Shown: positions 42,092 through 51,049 of the stretch, one piece after another
Numbering within the stretch: position 1 is the first letter of the stretch
Layout: each line of letters opens with the position of its first letter
Origin: an uncultured Draconibacterium sp.
GTDB taxonomy: Bacteria > Bacteroidota > Bacteroidia > Bacteroidales > Prolixibacteraceae
Assembly (NCBI GenBank): GCA_947492175.1
Contig: CANLMQ010000003.1
Span: forward strand, 205,617-269,616
Direction of reading: 5' to 3'
DNA length: 64,000 nt
Program-made: the position numbers and the translations under genes
Notes under the pieces: model-generated
What the model was told of the DNA's origin: nothing
Databases searched by the model: none
The model's input: only the letters and a program-made list of their open reading frames with translations

Positions 42092-43648
42092 ATGACAAAA
42101 CCACGAATACTTTGGACAGACGACGAGATTGATTTATTACGCGCCCACATTATCTTTTTACAGGAGAAAGGCTACGAAGTAGAAACGGCAAACAATGGTT
42201 CGGATGCGGTGGATAAAGTATCGGAGAGTTATTTCGATATAATCTTTCTAGATGAAAATATGCCTGGAATGACAGGATTGGAAACGCTTACCCAAATAAA
42301 AGCTATTTCTCCTAATGTGCCGGTGGTAATGATTACCAAGAGCGAAGAAGAGAATATAATGGATGAGGCTGTTGGGGCGAAAATTGCTGATTATCTGATT
42401 AAGCCGGTGAATCCGAAACAAATTCTGTTAACGCTGAAAAAGAATATTGATCAGAAACGATTGGTAACCGAACAAACTACATCGAAATACCAGATGCAGT
42501 TTGCGCAAATTGGTATGCAAATAAACGATCGTTTGTCTTTTGACGAGTGGAAAGAAATTTATAAGAAGCTGGTTTACTGGGAGCTTGAGTTGAGCGAATC
42601 CGGAGATTCTGCAATGGACCAGATTCTGAATATGCAAAAAAACGATGCGAATAAAGCCTTTTTTCGTTTTGTAAAAGAGAATTACGAAAATTGGTTTTCG
42701 AGCGAGAATGGCGATCGTCCGCTGATGTCGCCCGATATTTTTAAGAAACGCATTTTTCCACATCTCGATGAAGGTAAAAAAACATTTGTGCTGGTGGTGG
42801 ATAACCTTCGTTACGACCAGTGGCGTACGTTAAGCCCGGTTTTTAACGAATATTTTCATACGAAGAGCGAGGAGTTGTACTGTGGTATTTTGCCGGCAGC
42901 AACCATGTACGCCCGAAATAGTATGTTTGCCGGTTTAATGCCTTCTGAAATAGAGCGTATTTATCCTCAGTTTTGGGAGGATGATGATAACGAGGGACAC
43001 AAAAACCAACACGAAGAAGAGTTGTTAAATACGCAAATGAAGCGTTTTGGCAGAAAAGAAAGTGTGTATTTCGAAAAGGCCACCGGGATTAAAAAAGACC
43101 GTTGGGTAACTGATAATTTAAACAACATTTTAAAAAACGACCTCTCGGTGATGGTGGTAAACTTTGTGGATATGATTTCGCATGCACGCACTGAAATGGA
43201 AATGATTCGAGAACTTGCCAACAACGAAAAAGCATATCGTTCGTTGACATTAAGTTGGTTTAAAAATTCATCGTTACTTGAGCTTTTAAAAGGTCTGGCC
43301 GACAACAATATTCGGGTGGTGGTTACCACCGACCATGGTGCAATTCGGGTGGATAATGCGGTTAAAATTATAGGCGACAGGGAAACCAATACAAACTTGC
43401 GTTATAAATTAGGGAAAAACCTGAATTACAAATCGAAACATGTTTACGAAGTTCGCGATCCGCGACGCATTTATCTTCCGTCGAGAAATGTAAGTACAAG
43501 CTATGTTTTTGCCGGGAACAGCGACTTTTTTGCTTATCCGAATAACTATAATTATTATGCCAATTACTATAAAGACACATTCCAACACGGCGGAATTTCA
43601 ATGGAGGAATTGATTATTCCGGTGGTAACCCTGATTCCTAAAAAATAA
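42092..43648 (+). CDS. porX: PorX-type response regulator with PglZ domain
   Basis: A 518-residue two-component regulator of type IX secretion. The start ATG at 42092 gives MTKPRILWTDDEIDLLRAH; upstream in-frame codons would add only an unconserved extension. The receiver domain has acidic DD at 10-11, phospho-acceptor Asp54 in IIFLDENMPG, and the conserved Thr/Lys around VVMITKS and YLIKPVNP. No DNA-binding domain follows; instead residues about 200-518 form a PglZ/alkaline-phosphatase-like domain (LVVDNLRYDQWR, VVNFVDMISHAR, VVVTTDHGAIRV). In P. gingivalis PorX works with PorY and a sigma factor; PorY is not in the window. A terminator follows. Confidence 0.95.
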   Translation: MTKPRILWTDDEIDLLRAHIIFLQEKGYEVETANNGSDAVDKVSESYFDIIFLDENMPGMTGLETLTQIKAISPNVPVVMITKSEEENIMDEAVGAKIADYLIKPVNPKQILLTLKKNIDQKRLVTEQTTSKYQMQFAQIGMQINDRLSFDEWKEIYKKLVYWELELSESGDSAMDQILNMQKNDANKAFFRFVKENYENWFSSENGDRPLMSPDIFKKRIFPHLDEGKKTFVLVVDNLRYDQWRTLSPVFNEYFHTKSEELYCGILPAATMYARNSMFAGLMPSEIERIYPQFWEDDDNEGHKNQHEEELLNTQMKRFGRKESVYFEKATGIKKDRWVTDNLNNILKNDLSVMVVNFVDMISHARTEMEMIRELANNEKAYRSLTLSWFKNSSLLELLKGLADNNIRVVVTTDHGAIRVDNAVKIIGDRETNTNLRYKLGKNLNYKSKHVYEVRDPRRIYLPSRNVSTSYVFAGNSDFFAYPNNYNYYANYYKDTFQHGGISMEELIIPVVTLIPKK

Positions 43649-43678
43649 AAGAAGGTTAGAAGTTCAGACAATTAGAAG

Positions 43679-43713
43679 GAGGATTCTGAGAAATCAGAAC
43701 CTCTGATTTTTTT
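43679..43713 (+). terminator. Terminator after porX
   Basis: GAGG-TTCTGA pairs with TCAGAA-CCTC (one bulged A), followed by TGATTTTTTTG. Confidence 0.85.
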
Positions 43714-43730
43714 GTTTATTTGAAGTGTCA

Positions 43731-44582
43731 CTAATTTGAACAGCATCTTTTTACTACAAAGTCACCTTTATTGGCACCCACTTTATTACCAATAACCTGG
43801 CATTTAATCATTAGCAGATAAAACAAACGGGGATCGGTTTCATCCATTAATCCTTCGTAATTTCCCATGCCTTTTGAAATGATTAAATCGGCTGATTTGT
43901 AAATGTCGAGAAACTCACTACTAACACGGTGGAGTATGGTAGAAGGTGCATCGTCGCCATTACTTATTAATGTAGCAACTTTCGGAATACCCACTTCTAT
44001 GGCTTCCGCTTGTGTAGCATCGTTAAGTATGTAATTGTCACGCACTGCAAACACAACATTGGGGTGGTTTAAAGTTTCGAGAAAAAGCCGGTCGAGTACT
44101 ATTTCGCCGCAATTATCGCCGAGGTATAGAATGGTTTTAGCCTTGCTTATTTCGGCTTTTAACTGTTGCGAATGGTCAACAGCCAAGTCGCTTGTAAATA
44201 CTTTCTCAATGGTTTCCGAAACATCGAATTTATGTGTGGGGCCAAAGTCTATAATATTTCCTGCAATTGCCAGACGCAGTGCAGTGTCGAATTTATCATC
44301 CGATTCTTCTATTCTTTGTTTAAACTCATCGTATCTTGCCAAAAGTTCTTTGTTGCTTTGCTGCTTTTCTTTTGCATATGGATCGGCAACTTCCGAGTTC
44401 TGTTTTAAATTTTCAAGCAGGTTTCTGGTAATTTCAGGCGAAAAGCTGTTGTCTAAATCAATGGTCGCAATTTGTTTAAGCATCCGACTAACCAGTTTGT
44501 TTCTTTTTTCTTCTGCAATTTCGAATTTATCCATTCGTTTTTGCAGCGCTTTTACCTGGCAAATAAGGCATTCGTAGTTCAT
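43731..44582 (-). CDS. DUF89 damage-control phosphatase-like protein
   Basis: 283 residues from ATG 44582 (MNYECLICQVKALQKRMDKF). An upstream in-frame start adds 36 unconserved residues. The CxxC at the start, the ILYLGDNCGEIVLDRLF block (metal-binding Asp and Asn), VVFAVRDNYILNDAT and KGMGNYEGLMDE, are DUF89/ARMT1-type signatures. Family members dephosphorylate damaged or toxic phospho-metabolites with a bound divalent metal. Substrate here unknown. On the same strand, 158 bases downstream of an ABC transporter operon; not obviously linked to it. Confidence 0.9.
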   Translation of the reverse strand: MNYECLICQVKALQKRMDKFEIAEEKRNKLVSRMLKQIATIDLDNSFSPEITRNLLENLKQNSEVADPYAKEKQQSNKELLARYDEFKQRIEESDDKFDTALRLAIAGNIIDFGPTHKFDVSETIEKVFTSDLAVDHSQQLKAEISKAKTILYLGDNCGEIVLDRLFLETLNHPNVVFAVRDNYILNDATQAEAIEVGIPKVATLISNGDDAPSTILHRVSSEFLDIYKSADLIISKGMGNYEGLMDETDPRLFYLLMIKCQVIGNKVGANKGDFVVKRCCSN

Positions 44583-44740
44583 AATAAGAAGTTTGAAGTC
44601 GGAATTCAGATGTCCGAAGTTTTGTTTCCGTGGTTTGTAACAAAAGTAAAATTCTTTTGCAATATTTTGATGAAGTGAACCAAAGTTCACACTTAAATTC
44701 AGAATAAGTTAAGTTTTGTTGTAAAATATTAGCAGTTGTA

Positions 44741-45499
44741 TCAGTTTCTTTTCCCCTTCATTTGTGCATAAAGCTTATTGGCAAAAATAAAATCATCTAG
44801 CTTTTGGTTGCCAGAGTCTAATATTTCGTGTTTGGTGCCAACCCATTCCTTTTCTCCCTTACTGATAAAAAGTACTGACTCTCCAATTTCTATCACCGAG
44901 TTCATGTCGTGTGTGTTAATAATGGTGGTCATTTGAAACTCTTTTGTAAGTGTTTGAATCAGTTGGTCGATTACTGTTGCAGTTTCTGGATCGAGTCCGG
45001 AATTGGGTTCGTCGCAAAACAGGTATTGCGGATTTAGTGCAATGGCACGTGCAATGGCTACACGTTTCTGCATTCCCCCGCTAATTTCACTTGGCGAAAG
45101 TTTAAAAGCCTGCTTTTCAATATTTACGTGCTCCAGGCAGAATTCCACTCGTTTGTTCTTTTCTGCAGTGCTCATTTCTGTAAACATATCAAGCGGAAAA
45201 CGTACATTGCCTTCAACATTAATACTGTCGAAAAGCGCCCCACCCTGAAAAACCATTCCAATCTCTTTACGTAATGCTTTGCGTTCCTTGTCACTTATTT
45301 TCGTGAAATCGCGATCGTTGTACCATATTTCGCCACTATCAACTTCAAAAAGTCCTAAAATAGATTTTAATAAAACAGTTTTTCCCGAGCCGCTTCGACC
45401 AATTATCAGGTTGGTTTTTCCGGGCTCGAACGAGGTTGAAATATTTTTTAGCACCTGGTTGCCATCGAATGACTTGTATACGTTTTTAAGTGTGATCAT
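44741..45499 (-). CDS. ABC transporter ATPase, MlaF-type
   Basis: A 252-residue nucleotide-binding subunit. Walker A GRSGSGKT at 34-41, Q-loop FQGGALFDS, signature SGGMQKRVAIARA, Walker B YLFCDEPNSGLDP and switch His in INTHDMNSV. It pairs with the overlapping upstream MlaE-type permease; together they belong to the system that moves phospholipid between the two membranes. The substrate-binding MCE-domain partner (MlaD) is not adjacent; the gene that follows on this strand is a DUF89 protein. Confidence 0.93.
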   Translation of the reverse strand: MITLKNVYKSFDGNQVLKNISTSFEPGKTNLIIGRSGSGKTVLLKSILGLFEVDSGEIWYNDRDFTKISDKERKALRKEIGMVFQGGALFDSINVEGNVRFPLDMFTEMSTAEKNKRVEFCLEHVNIEKQAFKLSPSEISGGMQKRVAIARAIALNPQYLFCDEPNSGLDPETATVIDQLIQTLTKEFQMTTIINTHDMNSVIEIGESVLFISKGEKEWVGTKHEILDSGNQKLDDFIFANKLYAQMKGKRN

Positions 45500-46236
45500 G
45501 TTAATAGCAAACGTGTTAAAATTAAATCGAAAAACAATACCAGAATATTGGTATTAACAACGGCTTTTGTACTTGCTTTACCAACTTCGAGTGCTCCTCC
45601 TTGAACATAGTAACCAAAATAGGCAGGTACCGAAGCCACCAGAAATCCAAATACAAGCGATTTTATTATGGAAAAAGTGACATAGTAAGGAACAAATGCA
45701 AATTTTAAGCCTTGGAGGAATTCAGGTACTGTTACAACGCCAGCAATTGGTCCGGTAAATAGTCCGCCAATAATCCCAAAAAATACACTCATAATAAACA
45801 AAAAGGGAAAAATTAATACAACTGCTACAATTTTGGGAAGAATAAGGTAGCTGGCCGAATTTACACCCATTATTTCAAGTGAATCGATTTGTTCGGTAAC
45901 GCGCATTGTGCCAATTTCGGAAGTAATGTTCGATCCCATTTTTCCGGCCATAATTAATGCGAGCATAGTTGAAGAAAATTCCAGGATTAAAGTATCGCGG
46001 GTACCAAAACCTATCAGGTCGCGCGGGTAAATTGGATTCGACATGGAATAGGCAAACTGAATCGTCATAATTCCACCTATAAATACCGAAATAATTACGA
46101 CAATCCACACCGAATTAACTCCAAGACTATCAATCTCATGAAAGAGCTGCCTGAAATACATTTTATGTTTTTCAGGTTTGGCAAACACTCTTTTAAGCAA
46201 GGAAAAATATCGTCCTATGTGAAAGAAAAATCCCAT
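45496..46236 (-). CDS. ABC transporter permease, MlaE-type
   Basis: 246 residues with five to six hydrophobic segments and the MlaE/YrbE hallmarks MTIQFAYSM, EFSSTMLALIMAGKMGSNITSEIGTM (split across a cytoplasmic helix) and RVTEQIDSLEIMGVNSASYL. Phospholipid or sterol-like lipid transport across the envelope is inferred from the family. Overlaps the ATPase gene by four bases (ATGA). Divergent from the mannose-1-phosphate guanylyltransferase gene. Confidence 0.93.
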   Translation of the reverse strand: MGFFFHIGRYFSLLKRVFAKPEKHKMYFRQLFHEIDSLGVNSVWIVVIISVFIGGIMTIQFAYSMSNPIYPRDLIGFGTRDTLILEFSSTMLALIMAGKMGSNITSEIGTMRVTEQIDSLEIMGVNSASYLILPKIVAVVLIFPFLFIMSVFFGIIGGLFTGPIAGVVTVPEFLQGLKFAFVPYYVTFSIIKSLVFGFLVASVPAYFGYYVQGGALEVGKASTKAVVNTNILVLFFDLILTRLLLT

Positions 46237-46268
46237 GTGTAATTGTTAAGATGCGCTTATTGTTTCGC

Positions 46269-46298
46269 TAAAATTACAACTTAAAAACCTTAAACAAA
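46269..46298 (-). promoter_or_regulatory. Promoter TTTG-N18-TAATTTTA for mlaE/mlaF
   Basis: A -33 TTTG (46295-46298) and a -7 box TAATTTTA (46269-46276, last base differs from TAnnTTTG) are 18 bases apart; the leader to the ATG at 46236 is about 27 bases. Confidence 0.5.
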
Positions 46299-46377
46299 AT
46301 TTTTGTCAAATTGATTGATGCAGGGCAACATTCCTCAATTTATTGCGTAATTTTTACAGAAACTTTCTTAAATTGGA

Positions 46378-46385
46378 TATTTTTG
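46378..46385 (+). promoter_or_regulatory. -7 box TATTTTTG for manC
   Basis: Exact TAnnTTTG, 23 bases before the ATG at 46409; it lies inside an upstream in-frame extension, which argues that 46409 is the real start. Confidence 0.5.
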
Positions 46386-46408
46386 AGCCCGAAATTAAAG
46401 AAAATCAA

Positions 46409-47497
46409 ATGACTAACAATTTTTGTGTGATAATGGCGGGAGGTATTGGAAGCCGTTTTTGGCCGCTAAGCCGCACTGCCAAGCCAAAACAATTTTTAGA
46501 TATTTTAGGAACCGGAAGATCTTTTCTCCAGCAAACTTACGACAGGTTTGTAAAAATTATACCCCCCGAAAATTTCCTGGTGGTTACCAGTGTAAATTAT
46601 AAAGAGTTGGTAAAAGAGCAACTTCCCGAATTAGAAGATGACCAGATTTTACTTGAGCCACTTCGTCGAAATACGGCGCCCTGTTTGGCTTATGCTGCCA
46701 ATAAAATAAAATCGAAGGTGCATGATGCGGGGATAATTGTTACGCCTTCAGATCATCTTATTTTAAAGGAGGATGAGTTTATAAATCAGGTAAAAAACGG
46801 ACTTGATATAATTTCTGAAAAGGATAAACTAGTAACGCTGGGTATTAAACCAAGCCGTCCGGAAACGGGTTACGGATACATTCAGGTGAAAAAACGCAAA
46901 GAATTTAAGGAGCTGAATAATCTGTACAAAGTGAAAACCTTTACTGAAAAACCTGATGAGGAAATGGCTTCGATATTTGTTGAAAGTGGTGAGTTTTACT
47001 GGAATTCAGGGATTTTTATTTCATCGTTGCATACTATTCTGGAAGCTTTTCAGCAACATCTTACCGAAATTGCCATTAAATTTGAAAAGGGGCGGAAGCT
47101 TTTAAATACAAATAGCGAGGAGCCCTTTATCAGGAAGACATACTCCGAGTGTCCGGCTATTTCCATAGATTACGGAATTATGGAAAAAGCAACAAATGTA
47201 TATGTATTAACTGCCGATTTTGGATGGAGCGATTTGGGAACCTGGGGATCGTTGTACGAAAACAAGGAAAAAGATCCGGATGGAAATTTGATTGGAGGTG
47301 ATAATATTCTTACATATGATACTTCCAATTGCATTGTGGATATATCGAAAGGAAAAGTTGCGGTTATTCAGGGATTAGACGGTTATATTGTAGCCGAATC
47401 GAATGATACCTTAATGATTTGTCGTCGCGAAGATGAAACTCAGATAAAGAAATTTGTTACCGATGTACGAATCAAAAAGGGAGATTCGCTGGTGTAA
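46409..47497 (+). CDS. manC: Mannose-1-phosphate guanylyltransferase
   Basis: Makes GDP-mannose from mannose-1-phosphate and GTP for glycan synthesis. The start at 46409 gives MTNNFCVIMAGGIGSRFWPL; the signature continues SRTAKPKQFLDILG, then QTYDRFV, VTPSDHLI, PSRPETGYGYIQ, FTEKPDEE and FYWNSGIFI. At 362 residues it is the single-function form without the C-terminal phosphomannose-isomerase cupin found in bifunctional ManC. Alone on this strand, ended by a terminator. GDP-mannose could feed the glycosyltransferases of the 16.9-19.7 kb operon, but no sequence link shows this. Confidence 0.94.
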   Translation: MTNNFCVIMAGGIGSRFWPLSRTAKPKQFLDILGTGRSFLQQTYDRFVKIIPPENFLVVTSVNYKELVKEQLPELEDDQILLEPLRRNTAPCLAYAANKIKSKVHDAGIIVTPSDHLILKEDEFINQVKNGLDIISEKDKLVTLGIKPSRPETGYGYIQVKKRKEFKELNNLYKVKTFTEKPDEEMASIFVESGEFYWNSGIFISSLHTILEAFQQHLTEIAIKFEKGRKLLNTNSEEPFIRKTYSECPAISIDYGIMEKATNVYVLTADFGWSDLGTWGSLYENKEKDPDGNLIGGDNILTYDTSNCIVDISKGKVAVIQGLDGYIVAESNDTLMICRREDETQIKKFVTDVRIKKGDSLV

Positions 47498-47537
47498 ATT
47501 GCTTTAGAGGCAGATTTAAAGCACCATCATAGAAATA

Positions 47538-47571
47538 GAAACGGGCAAAGCTGAATGGCTTTGCCCGTTTC
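47538..47571. terminator. Bidirectional terminator
   Basis: Perfect 14-bp stem GAAACGGGCAAAGC/GCTTTGCCCGTTTC with a six-base loop, between manC (+) and the RND gene (-). Confidence 0.9.
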
Positions 47572-47590
47572 TATTATTTACCCATCCAAA

Positions 47591-50500
47591 TTATTTTGTA
47601 ATCTGAGTTTTTACCGGCATATTTTCTTTGGGAAGATTTCCTGTCCACTTTTTTATTGTATAATTTATCCGGATAGTAATCATATACATTACCGGCGAAA
47701 TAATTAGAGTAAGAACCGTTGCAAATGATAAACCGAAAATAACGGTCCACGACATTGGTCCCCAAAAAGCAACACTTTCGCCACCCATCGATATCTGCGG
47801 ATCGAATTTTGAATACAACGAAAAGAAATCGAAGTTTAAACCTACGGCAAGAGGAAGTAATCCGAGTACGGTAGTTATAGCTGTCAGCAATACCGGGCGC
47901 AAGCGTGTGCGGCCTGCCTCAACCAGCGCATCAATCTGTACCTTTTTAGGAAGGAAAGTATCTTCTGCATAACCCAGTTCTTCCCGCTTCCGTTTCCGGG
48001 TAAGGTCGATGTAATCGATTAACACAATGCCATTATTAACCACAATACCTGCCAGCGAAATAATACCTATTCCGGTCATAATTACCACAAACTCCATTTT
48101 AAAAATTCCCAGCCCCAAAAATACACCAATGGTACTAAAAATTACGGTGGCAATAATAATTGCCGGACGAATAAAGGAATTAAACTGAGTTACCATAATA
48201 ATCATAATCAATGCTATAGCAATAAGCAGAGCAAAAGCAAGGAAATCCATACTTTCTGCCTGTTCCTGCTGTTCACCCGTAAACTCATACATATAACCCT
48301 GCGGCATATCATACTCTTCCAAAATTTGAGCTAATCGCGCATTAACCTCGTTGGCATTGTAACCTTCCACAATTTCCGAAGAAATAGTAATTACCCGTTT
48401 AAAATCGATACGGCTGATTTTATCGTACGAAGTATCGTATTTAAAGCTGGCTACCGAAGAAATTGGAATGCTGCTTTCGTTTACCTGAATCTTTTGGTTC
48501 ATCAGTGTTGAAACATCGTTTCGGTATTTATCTTCCAGGCGAACAAAAATATCGTATTCATCTTCCCCGTCTTTAAACTGACTTGCCTCAAAGCCATATA
48601 TTGCATATCGGAAAGCAAGTGCAATCTGTTGTGTTGACAACTCAAAACGGCGTGCTTGCTCGCGATCAACCTCAATTAGCATTTCGGGCTGATTGGTATT
48701 AATATTAAGCTTTAGCTCATCAATTCCGGGAATATTATCCTCCTCAATAATCCGAAGAAAATCGTCGGTAATTTTTGTCAGCATATCAAAATCATCGCCG
48801 CTGATGTCGATATTTACCGGAGCCCCGGTTGGTGGTCCTTCGTCTTGTTTCTCTACGTAAATTTTTGCTCCTACAAAACCATCCAGATTTTTAGCTATCT
48901 GCTGCATAATCAAACTGGTATTAATGCCTTCACGCAGTTTGTATTCCACAAAAGAAATAGAGGTAAGCGATTTGTTGGGACTTAGCTCGCTTTCGAACAT
49001 TCCACCTTTTCCAACACCCACATTGGTAGTTACCGATTTTACAATGTGTTTTACTGGTTCGAGGGTTTCTTTTACAATATTTTCAACTTCATGCGATACC
49101 TCATCGGTACGTTCAATAGACGTACCCAGTGGTAATTCCATTGTAACATACACGGTGGTTGGGTCAGTATCGGGGAAGAATACTACTTTCGGATTTCCTC
49201 CGAAATAGAATCCCATGGAGAATATAAGCAGCAATACGGTTCCGCCAAAATACACGTAAGGCCATGGGCCGGTAAGGGCATGTCTCAACTGACGGGTATA
49301 GATGCTTTCGAGCCACACCAGAAATTTAGTTTGGAACCAGCGTGCCAGTGGACGCAGTGCCAACAAATTCAGCACCATAAGTAAGGCTACTGTTGCCAGG
49401 AGATTTCCAAGCAAAAATATTTGTGCGGCATAAAATAGCACTGAAATTCCGGCAAAAATAGTGGCGTTTCGCAACACTCTTCTTATATCTGCTTTTTTTG
49501 TAATGTCATCAATTTTCATAAAAGAGGCGATAAATGCCGGATTCAGGATAAGCGCTACAAACAACGATGAAGCAAGCACCACGATCAGAGTTTGTGGGAA
49601 AATTTTCATAAACTCACCGATAATTCCTTCCCAGGCCAGCAAAGGAAAGAACGCAGCCAAGGTGGTTAATGTAGAAGAAATAATCGGGAAAGCGATTTCG
49701 CTTACTCCCTGTTTGGTTGCCCGAAGCAGGGGGTAGCCCTTGCTATATAGGCGATATACATTTTCAACCACTACAATGGCATTGTCAACCAGCATACCCA
49801 GCGCCAGAATAAGGCCATAAAGCACCATCGAGTTCAGGGTAATTCCTTTTTGGTCGAGAATTACAAACGATAGAAACATTGAGAGTGGAATTGCCAGTCC
49901 GGCAAAAAGAGCATTCCGGAATCCTAAAAACAAAAAGAGAACAAAAGTTACAAGTATCATCCCGAGAATGATACTGTTTTCGAGGTTTGAAATCGTATCT
50001 TCAATGTATGTGGTCAGGTCGTCTGTTACAATTACTTCCAGATTTTTGGGCAGTTGTCCTTCTTCCTTCATGTTCTCAATACCTTTTAGTACATTTTCGG
50101 AAGCAGAAAGAATGTTTTCGCCTGATTTTTTTGTAACCGAAAGGGTGACCACTGGTTTGTTGTTTAGGCGGGCAATGGAAGCCTGTTCTTTATATCCGTC
50201 GGTAACAGTTGCAATATCGCGGATGTAAACCGGTTTGCCCATGTTCACCTTTACAATGGTGTTTTCAATTTGTTTTGTATCTGTGTAATTCGCTTCGGTG
50301 CGGATGGTACGGCGAATCTGGTCGGCAGTAAACTGACCTGCCCCCATGGTAATGTTTTCGAACTGAATGGCGAAAGCCACATCTTCGAAGGCAATTCCAA
50401 CAGCATCGAGTTTGTGAGGATCAACGTCAATCTGAATTTCGCGTTCTTCCACGCCACGTATATTCACTTCCGAAATTTCGCGGTAGCTTTCCAGTTCATC

Positions 50501-51028
50501 CTGTAAATCTTCGGCAAAATTTTTCAGTTCGCGCATGCTGAACTCTCCCGAAATATTTACATTCATAATCGGAAATTCAGAGAGGTCGAAGTCGGTTACA
50601 TACGGATCGCTTGGAAGATCGGTTGGCAATTCCGATTTTGCTTTATCAACACGGTCTTTTGTATCCTGCAACGCATCCTTAATTGTAACGTTTGTATTAA
50701 ACTCTACAAATATGGTACTCACATCCTGGTACGATGCCGATGATACCTTTTTAATCCCTTTCATGCCCTTCAGTTCTTTTTCAATCGGGCGGGTTACCAG
50801 GTTTTCAATATCGACAGGCGAATTTCCGGGATAAAGTGTCTGTACAAAAATGTAGGGAACCACGATCTCGGGCATTGCTTCTCGTGGCATATTGTTGTAC
50901 GAAAACAGGCCAAAGAAAACCAGCATTGCAGTAAAAATGTAAACTGTGGTTTTATTTTTTAACGCAATGTAGGTCGGCCTGAACTTGCGCATTATTTCTT
51001 TTGGTATTGACTTTTTTTCTTTCTCCAT
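47591..51028 (-). CDS. RND efflux permease
   Basis: A 1145-residue inner-membrane proton-driven pump of the HAE/AcrB type. Twelve hydrophobic helices in two halves with two large periplasmic loops: PREAMPEIVVPYIFVQTLYPG, YQDVSTIFVEF, GLILALGMLVDNAIVVVENV in TM4 and PMLVITTVLGLLPL-type helix near the end. AcrB carries two adjacent Asp in TM4; here the position reads DN, as often in this Bacteroidota branch. It is the last gene of a tetR-tolC-hlyD-RND operon, 21 bases after the adaptor gene. Substrate unknown. A cation (CusA) function is unlikely because the metal Met triad is not evident. Confidence 0.94.
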   Translation of the reverse strand: MEKEKKSIPKEIMRKFRPTYIALKNKTTVYIFTAMLVFFGLFSYNNMPREAMPEIVVPYIFVQTLYPGNSPVDIENLVTRPIEKELKGMKGIKKVSSASYQDVSTIFVEFNTNVTIKDALQDTKDRVDKAKSELPTDLPSDPYVTDFDLSEFPIMNVNISGEFSMRELKNFAEDLQDELESYREISEVNIRGVEEREIQIDVDPHKLDAVGIAFEDVAFAIQFENITMGAGQFTADQIRRTIRTEANYTDTKQIENTIVKVNMGKPVYIRDIATVTDGYKEQASIARLNNKPVVTLSVTKKSGENILSASENVLKGIENMKEEGQLPKNLEVIVTDDLTTYIEDTISNLENSIILGMILVTFVLFLFLGFRNALFAGLAIPLSMFLSFVILDQKGITLNSMVLYGLILALGMLVDNAIVVVENVYRLYSKGYPLLRATKQGVSEIAFPIISSTLTTLAAFFPLLAWEGIIGEFMKIFPQTLIVVLASSLFVALILNPAFIASFMKIDDITKKADIRRVLRNATIFAGISVLFYAAQIFLLGNLLATVALLMVLNLLALRPLARWFQTKFLVWLESIYTRQLRHALTGPWPYVYFGGTVLLLIFSMGFYFGGNPKVVFFPDTDPTTVYVTMELPLGTSIERTDEVSHEVENIVKETLEPVKHIVKSVTTNVGVGKGGMFESELSPNKSLTSISFVEYKLREGINTSLIMQQIAKNLDGFVGAKIYVEKQDEGPPTGAPVNIDISGDDFDMLTKITDDFLRIIEEDNIPGIDELKLNINTNQPEMLIEVDREQARRFELSTQQIALAFRYAIYGFEASQFKDGEDEYDIFVRLEDKYRNDVSTLMNQKIQVNESSIPISSVASFKYDTSYDKISRIDFKRVITISSEIVEGYNANEVNARLAQILEEYDMPQGYMYEFTGEQQEQAESMDFLAFALLIAIALIMIIMVTQFNSFIRPAIIIATVIFSTIGVFLGLGIFKMEFVVIMTGIGIISLAGIVVNNGIVLIDYIDLTRKRKREELGYAEDTFLPKKVQIDALVEAGRTRLRPVLLTAITTVLGLLPLAVGLNFDFFSLYSKFDPQISMGGESVAFWGPMSWTVIFGLSFATVLTLIISPVMYMITIRINYTIKKWTGNLPKENMPVKTQITK

Positions 51029-51049
51029 CTCGAAGAATTTTTGGGTTGA

